The notes under the pieces: generated by a model | The model's database searches: none | What the model was told of the DNA's origin: nothing | What the model saw: only the letters and a program-made list of their open reading frames with translations | Shown: positions 58,076-64,000 of the stretch, piece by piece | How the letters are laid out: each line of letters starts with the position of its first letter | Position numbering within the stretch: position 1 is the stretch's first letter | From: Coptis chinensis | Taxonomy: Eukaryota; Streptophyta; Magnoliopsida; Ranunculales; Ranunculaceae | Direction: 5' to 3' | Length of the DNA stretch: 64,000 nucleotides | Assembly (NCBI GenBank): GCA_015680905.1 | Contig: CM027381.1 | Coordinates: 15,415,501-15,479,500, forward strand | Program-made: the position numbers and the translations under genes

Positions 58076-58729
58076 TAGTTTTTGAGCCCGTGCATACGCA
58101 CTGGGTTTTTTTTAAAACGAATGCAAAATTTAATGGTCACTTAATAGTTTATTGAAATAAGCCCAACACAATGGAACTAAAAATATATTTGACTTAATTG
58201 TTTGTCAAAACAATGTAACATTAGTATCTCTGGACATCAACGTAGAATAATGGATATTTGAAATAATTTGCATTCATCACGTAGTTCTTTAAATATTTGC
58301 CATATGGCATAACATCAATTAATTAGTGGTGTGAGGGAATGAAAAGTAGCTATCAATATATTATATATAAGATTCATTGAAATATTTATATTGAAACTAC
58401 CATAAAAGTAAATCTACCAATTAATTAAATATCCACTAACAATAAAAGCAAATTTTTGTATTTCTAAATTCTACTATTTTTAAAATTCCTTTTGATTATT
58501 CCTTGTGCAAAGTCTTTTTGTTGCGTGTTCATCTTCATGTTGCTCATTTGTCTCGTTCATTTGGATTTGTGGTAATGAGACCCATCCTCATGCAATGAGA
58601 GCAAAGGTGAAATTCGATGGTTTATATTCATGTTCCTATTCGTAGAACACTGGGCTTCAAAATCTTCCTGTAATTGCAAGAAGGAAAATTTAATATGGAT
58701 TCAAGTTTGAATGTAATGCGAGTGTAGTT

Positions 58730-60690
58730 TAATATTTTTTGAGTGAGAGTAGTACCTTTTCGGTGTGTTCGATCGTGTTTCTCGCTCCATTGTCTTCATT
58801 TTCAGTGGTCTTGGAAATATCGGAGATTGAAAAAGACTGGTACCTCTCTCTCATGCTGAATGGACTTAATTTAACTTTAAAGATGAATGTCTTGTTGAGA
58901 TTCTTTTCTAGTTTCTTTTGAACAGCTTCCTGGAGTATTAATTAATTATATTAGTGTAAATATATTAGTTTATAAGATGTAAGTTTACTGAAAACAATTC
59001 CTTTGCTTGCCTGTGAAGATATATCTAGCAACTTTTCAATCGGTTGTTCTATAAGGAAATCAGCATGTTTTCGAAAAGCAACGAAAGTGGTTTCCCCAGT
59101 TTCATCTTCAAATTCTATTTCCAACTTGTACCTGTTTATTCAAGTTTAAAATCAGTATGTACTTGATAAAAAAATTTGTTGTCAAGTCTAAATTTAAAAT
59201 CAATTTACCTTTCTTTTGGATTTTGTGTGCTGAGCTCACAAAATTCCTTGAGACTAACCTCGAAGTCCGTCTCAACCTGTTTTCTCGGACATTGTGGGCA
59301 TGTTGAGTAGTGCCATACTTTTCCGTTTACAGATTTTATTGTTGCTTTGCAAGTATGAAATGTGCCCTGTTTTGCAAAAAAAAAGTTGTAATTAATATAT
59401 AAAATAGAATGATAATTTTTTTTTTTAGAGTAGGAATGTAGTTACCTGTTGGTGTATATCTTGGCCAGAATTTTTAGTTGTTACGTTGTTTTGTTTTCAT
59501 TTTGTAATATGTCCATTGCATTGATTTCCTTGCGGTGAGGTTCTTCAATTTGGACTGTATGTTTTGTATTCCCCGACCTAAAAGATAAGTAGAAGATAAG
59601 TATGTGTATAATACTAATGATGTAGACATTATAGTTGTGATAATGTTACCTATTTCTTAATTCTTCGACGCATTTCATATCCAAGTTCAAATATATCCTT
59701 GTTGCCGACGTCGGGGATAGTTTGAACACGTCCCTTTTATTAACTGTAATCATATTGACTGTAAATGTGAGTCAAATATAAAAGTAGATATAGCTAATTA
59801 TGTCAATTTAATAAATAATACCTTCAAACTTTTTGACAAACATCGAAGATAAGATGATGACGACGTCTTCTTTTCCAGACATACTGCTTAATATATGTTT
59901 TGAGAGATCATCCCATAAAGCTGCTTTTAGTTCTGTTCCCCTGTTTAATAAGTATAATTATGTTAAGTAATGAGATATTTTCTAGTACATAAAGGAAATA
60001 ATGTATGTATAAATATTTACCTCTCGTTTACGATTGTAATTTCAATGTACTTCCTGGAACCTTGTGGGCTGATTCCTTTCAGAAATCCAATAACATCTGT
60101 TTTGTTGGAATTGTCAGTTTAAAATAATGTATGTAAAGATATATAAGAAACCTTCTAAATTCTAACTTAGCCTTCATACCTATAGTATAAGTCACCTTCC
60201 CATGTTTGCTTGGAATATGTTCTAGATCGAATGTGAATTTGTTTTTGAGAACGGACCATCATCATCATCATCAGTTGTTGCAGTTACAACTGTGTCGTCT
60301 TTTGAATTTGATTGTGAGATCGTTGTCTATTTGACGGTATGTTCCGTATGTGCTTGCAACAGTAAACTTTTCAAATACGAATATATCCCCTTCTTTTAGT
60401 TTATCTTTAAATTGGTCTATGTTGTATGCGGGTATGGAAGCTTTCATTTGATTTTCCTGCAATTGAAAATATTTTTTTAATAAAAGTAATAGTAATATAA
60501 TTGAAAGCTTATTGATATTATTTTACCTTTTCGTCAATCATTAACATTTCCAAGCCATATATGGTTTCTGGATTCCTCTGGTTTCTGGATTCCTCTGGTT
60601 TCTAGCTATCCACATCCTCGTAATTCTTGCTTTTATCTTGCCGCGAAATTTTGTGTCTTTTATTTCATCGAATGTTTTGTATCCTTTTAC
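58730..60690 (-). pseudogene. RPA1-like single-strand DNA-binding gene of Helitron H3
   Basis: A multi-exon gene reading leftward, typical of plant Helitrons. Pieces in order are an OB fold of DBD-A type (GYKTFDEIKDTKFRGKIKAR, IQKPYMAW), then IPAYNIDQFKDKLKEGDIFV and FEKFTVASTYGTYRQIDNDL. Next are DVIGFLKGISPQGSRKYIEI with LWDDLSKHILSSM, and a linker with SATRIYLNLDM. Last is a C-terminal Rep-A-like domain with a zinc-type CKA...CPQCPRKQVETD, LEIEFEDETGETTFVAF and KTFIFKVKLSPFSM. The order DBD-A, DBD-B, DBD-C matches RPA70. GT-AG boundaries are visible between pieces; exact exons were not fixed. It may be intact or nearly so; I did not verify the whole splice product. Confidence 0.8.
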
Positions 60691-60749
60691 CGCCATCTTG
60701 ATACGATTCTGAAAAAACCACAAACTGCACTGTTACAATAGAATACGGT

Positions 60750-61990
60750 GATATTATTAGATCTAACTTCATCATATTTATTAGATCTGTAAGCATGCAA
60801 GTTTTATCGAGTAACTTAATTTTGTGATATATAGGTTTGTTTTAGCTTTTGCAATGGGAGGTGGTCTATGTTTGTTTGAATGTCAGTTCATTGGGTAATT
60901 ATTTTTGTGCTAATTTATTTTAATTGGGTGAAAACTACAAATAAGCTCTTAATATGAGTGAGTGTACTTTGGCATAGTAAGTGGTCATCATATATGTGTA
61001 TAATTTAAGTACGTTATGACTGTCAATCAATTGGTTTGGGCCTCAATTACAGATCAACAATACCCACAACAAAAACAAATCCCACATAAGAACAAAACAA
61101 AAAAAACAACGGTGTCATGAGTTTTTAACAAACAAAACAAAACTGACCTTTCGTGTACAACTCAACCACCAAAGTAAACTCATTACTTTGTTTGAACAAA
61201 AAACAACAAATCCTTCTTCATTCACACCATTAACTCTTTTCTAATAGGTGTCCTAATGTTATTTTTTCCTTAACTCTTTTCTTTTCAAAAAGTTCTTATC
61301 ACAATTAGATATCTAGTGAAGGTACGGTAGCCTTGAAATTCTGACTCCATATAGTTGTATCTAGGTATCCAGACTCCATAGTTAAATCTAGATGTGTAGT
61401 GTGTTTTCTATTAACATGAAAAAAGTTATCAACATTGTGTGTGTTATGAATAATGCAGATAGTAATCAAATATATGTACCTTTGTTTCTTGCAGATGAGA
61501 TGAAGAGATGAAAATTGAGTACCTGTGTTTGAAGAGGATGAAAGCAATTGTTTTCTTGTCTAAACTCTACCGTATGTTATTCTCTCCTTAGTTAGGTTGT
61601 ATTTATAGTTATTCAAATACTAATTCCAATCTGACTTGGATTTCTTTCTAAATATTGTTTTATTAGTAAGTTTCCTAATTGGATTCCACTTTTATTAAAA
61701 TCCCGTGATGTAGCTTTTCAAAAAGTTCGCATTTTTTTTTTCATCTCGTTCGATGTATAGTGATAGTGGGAGGACACCTTGTCTTACACTCCTATATCAC
61801 TGTATACGTGTCAAAGTAAAGATGGTGAAAAAGGCGGTAAAATTAGGTAGATATATAATCTGGACTATAGATATTGGTTACCTGTCCATATATTGCCTAT
61901 GTTTTCCAATATTGAAATTGTGTGATATTTCTCGTTATGTGTTAGTGAAGACAATGTTAACGATCATTTAAATGGCTTTCATGAATATAT
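60750..61990. other. Helitron H3 interior, nothing recognised
   Basis: AT-rich, no gene assigned. Possibly the promoter and leader of the RPA-like gene and flank of the TBP piece. Confidence 0.4.
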
Positions 61991-61994
61991 GTAG

Positions 61995-62082
61995 GAACAT
62001 TGTGTCAACAGTGAACTTGGATTGCAAATTGGATCTTGAGTCGATTGCTCTCCAGGCTCGTAATGTGGAGTATAATCCCAAG
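61995..62082 (+). pseudogene. TATA-binding protein (TBP) exon fragment
   Basis: Between a TATGTAG acceptor and a GTATGT donor the 88-nt exon reads [20 protein letters not shown] then ARNVEYNPK. This is nearly identical to the start of the TBP core domain ([29 protein letters not shown]), which binds the TATA box. No neighbouring TBP exon was found, so it is a one-exon fragment with intron flanks. It lies opposite to the Helitron H3 genes, unlike the sense captures in H1 and H2. Confidence 0.88.
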
Positions 62083-63040
62083 GTATGTTGATTATAGACC
62101 ATGGATTTCATTTCATTTAAGGAGCATTTAGAAGCTTGATCTTATTGTTATCTAGCAATTAAAGAATCAGATGTTCATGAACCCGATATGTTTTCCAAAC
62201 TTTATTACTCTCAACTTACTTTGAAACGATAATTGGGTTTTCAAGTGTTCATAAACTGATATATCCTGCGAAACTTATATCAGTTATCAATCTAATGTGA
62301 AGTTTTAAGCAACTTGATTTGGGTTTTTATAATTACATACCAAGTAGATGGCTAATCATAAGAGTTTGATGCGTCATAGAGTTAATAATCCTTAAATTAG
62401 TTACTGTTAGTATTTTTAGGGATTTTCAGGATTGAGTTTAATTAGTGTTTTAGAGTGTTTTAGGCTATTTCTATCTGTGGGGTTATTTTAATTACGAATA
62501 TAATGTTTCTATTTTGATTAGAATTATTTTTAGAATAGGTTTCTATTAAAAGCATAAGAATGAAAAAATGTTATAAGGAGAGGTGTTAAGAAGATAGAAA
62601 ATGACTTGCAGTATCTTGGTACTGACTTGTCATTTACATCGACTTACAAAGCGATAATAAGTACATCTTGTCTTTGACCATCGGGTTATTTTTTTCTTCT
62701 TTTCAAGTCTGAACCCATTTCCTTACCTTTAATTTCTTGAGGTATTTTAGAAAAGCTTACGTAGGCGTGCGGATTGTCTTCAATTATTGAAGTTATGCCT
62801 ATACGGAGAAACCGGGTCGGGTTTGGTTAATGAGAATGCGGTCGTTGTGACCTATTTAAATGGAAATCTTTTTCCTGGATTGGCAAGATTGAATATATAC
62901 AAAAGAAAAATATATAAAATTAAAAAAAAAAAAAAAAATCATTGAATTTATATATGGAATAAAAAAAAAAGTGCACCAAATAAGCATTATCTAACTAAAC
63001 TTGAGGTAAATCATTTAGTACTTCTCTATACACAATGTTT
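62083..63040. other. Helitron H3 interior, non-coding
   Basis: TBP intron-like flank, then AT-rich DNA with an A tract at 62922-62938. No gene seen. Confidence 0.4.
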
Positions 63041-63059
63041 TGTGTATATCCTTCGAACT

Positions 63060-63905
63060 CGTTTCTGCTCTAATTATTAGGAACTTTAGCCCTTGTCGCG
63101 ATGTTGTCGTGATGCACAACATCACCGTGGCCATGAGTGAACACCGGCCTTGGCAAGTAAACCCCAACATCATTGAAAGTCCGCCCACGACTTTTGTTTA
63201 TCGTCATCGCATAGCAAACTTTAACAGGGAATTGTTTTCTCCTAAATTCAAATGGCAACTTGGTGTCACTTGGTTCCAATATTATTAGGTGGGATTATTA
63301 CCTTGTCGCCTATGTTGGTCCCTGTTATAATATCGGCTTCTATGACCTTTTTCCCAAATCGTATCACAATCGGCCTTGTTCCATTGCACAAACCTGCACT
63401 TTGGTTTATGTTCCGCATAAGTAGAATCGAACACCTTTCTTTAGCTTCGAGGTCGTGGGTTTGGTAATCCGAGAATTGCAAGGTGTTCAAAAACTCAATA
63501 ATAAGTACGTAACATCCTCGGCTTTCGATTTACCCGCTATTGGGCTTAGTGAGTCTGCACTCAAGTAGTGATGAACTTCTCGGGGAGGATTGAAGACATT
63601 ATATAAGAATTTATCTCATCAACGTCTTCATTTTTGGAGCGAAATACTCCTCTCTTCGGATAGTGTATTTGATTTTCAAGAACATCGTCGTACTTGTTGG
63701 AAAGATCTGGATAGATTGTTGAAACTATCTGGTGGATTGAATCATCAGAAGGTGGTATGAGGAGATCATCTAGAATTCTTACCCACGATGGTTCGGCTTC
63801 GTCGTTTATCGATATTGCTGGTAGTTTGCCATCTCCAAGGTCTAACACCCACTTACTGAAATCTCTTGCACTTTCTGAGTCGATTGCGTCATTCATCACC
63901 CTCAT
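63060..63905 (-). pseudogene. PIF1-type helicase of Helitron H3, C-terminal part
   Basis: Helitron helicase coding sequence in pieces. 63905-63561 contains DFSKWVLDLGDGKLPAISIN, LIPPSDDSIHQIVSTIYPDL and NEDVDEINSYIMSSI. 63490-63266 contains LRNINQSAGLCNGT-type sequence (ILLMRNINQSAGLCNGTRPI) and EADIITGTNIGDKVIIP. 63279-63070 contains LPFEFRRKQFPVKVCYAMTI, NKSRGRTFNDVGVYLPRPVF. In PIF1 helicases the last part carries motif V (NKSQGQT) and motif VI (ALSR). Here QGQT reads RGRT and the ALSR end is not recognisable, and two frame changes separate the pieces. It is probably inactive. The N-terminal part lies beyond the window. Confidence 0.85.
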
Positions 63906-64000
63906 ATTCTTTGCTAGCTGAAAAACTTTACAGTTCCTCCAAAGGTGCGACCTGCTTATTGAAGCATCAACAATATTTTCCCTTCTTCCTTTTCGAACGA

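Larger units (their letters stand above)
58075..64000 (-). mobile_element. Autonomous-type Helitron H3, 3' part (runs off the window)
   Basis: The 3' end on the minus strand has a hairpin CCC(A)GTGC-GTAT-GCACGGG, then CTCAAAAA and CTAG (58075-58078), with host T next. It carries an RPA1-like gene and, upstream of it, PIF1-type helicase coding sequence that reaches the window edge. This is the usual order of plant autonomous Helitrons (Rep/Hel followed by RPA). The Rep nuclease and the 5' end lie beyond 64000. Frames in the helicase are broken, so this copy is probably dead. A TBP exon lies inside in the opposite orientation. Confidence 0.85.

Overview
The window is plant nuclear DNA, most likely from a eudicot: AT-rich intergenic sequence, GT-AG introns, a plant EXO70, plant Helitrons with RPA-like genes, Tat-type Ty3/Gypsy elements and plant mobile domain (PMD) genes. 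Only one gene looks intact and host-functional: a single-exon EXO70B-like exocyst subunit on the minus strand near the left end (2049-4046). No rRNA, tRNA or CRISPR was recognised.

Layout. 0.8-1.5 kb: LINE-type RNase H remnant. 2.0-4.1 kb: EXO70. 4.5-6.1 kb: remnant of a Ty3/Gypsy 5' end (LTR and primer-binding site). 7.6-8.9 kb: AT microsatellite and two foldback MITE-like copies around a 489-bp Helitron made largely of a minisatellite. 9.1-18.5 kb: decayed FAR1/MULE transposase-like gene whose first intron holds a 6.6-kb palindrome; each arm carries a PMD gene plus a convergent coiled-coil ORF resembling the C-terminus of PIF/Harbinger ORF1-type (NAM-associated) proteins. 18.6-21.0 kb: repeats and unassigned DNA.

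21.0-64 kb is best read as three Helitrons lying one after another in the same (minus) orientation. H1 (21034-51832) and H2 (51949 to about 58002) share about 130 bp at their 3' ends and about 285 bp at their 5' ends and carry host-gene fragments in sense orientation. H1 holds KH-domain, EMF1-like, HMA5-like Cu-ATPase and SLC35F-like pieces. H2 holds TSR2-like, HMA8/PAA2-like and receptor-kinase pieces. H3 (58075 to beyond the window) is of autonomous type, with an RPA1-like gene and a PIF1 helicase remnant plus a stray TBP exon.

H1 was later hit by at least four insertions. A Pack-MULE carrying beta-tubulin exon 1 (22705-23923, 9-bp duplication) lies in an HMA5 intron. A 19.7-kb Tat-type Gypsy element (24142-43861, 5-bp duplication) lies in an HMA5 exon, and that element contains a 9.7-kb gag-only LTR element (29412-39068, 5-bp duplication). 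A 2.3-kb non-autonomous Copia-type element (46090-48356, 5-bp duplication) lies in the EMF1-like exon. Without these, H1 is about 7.6 kb. The LTR elements are described as fossils. Coordinates of termini and duplications were read directly; family names come from motif recognition without database searches.
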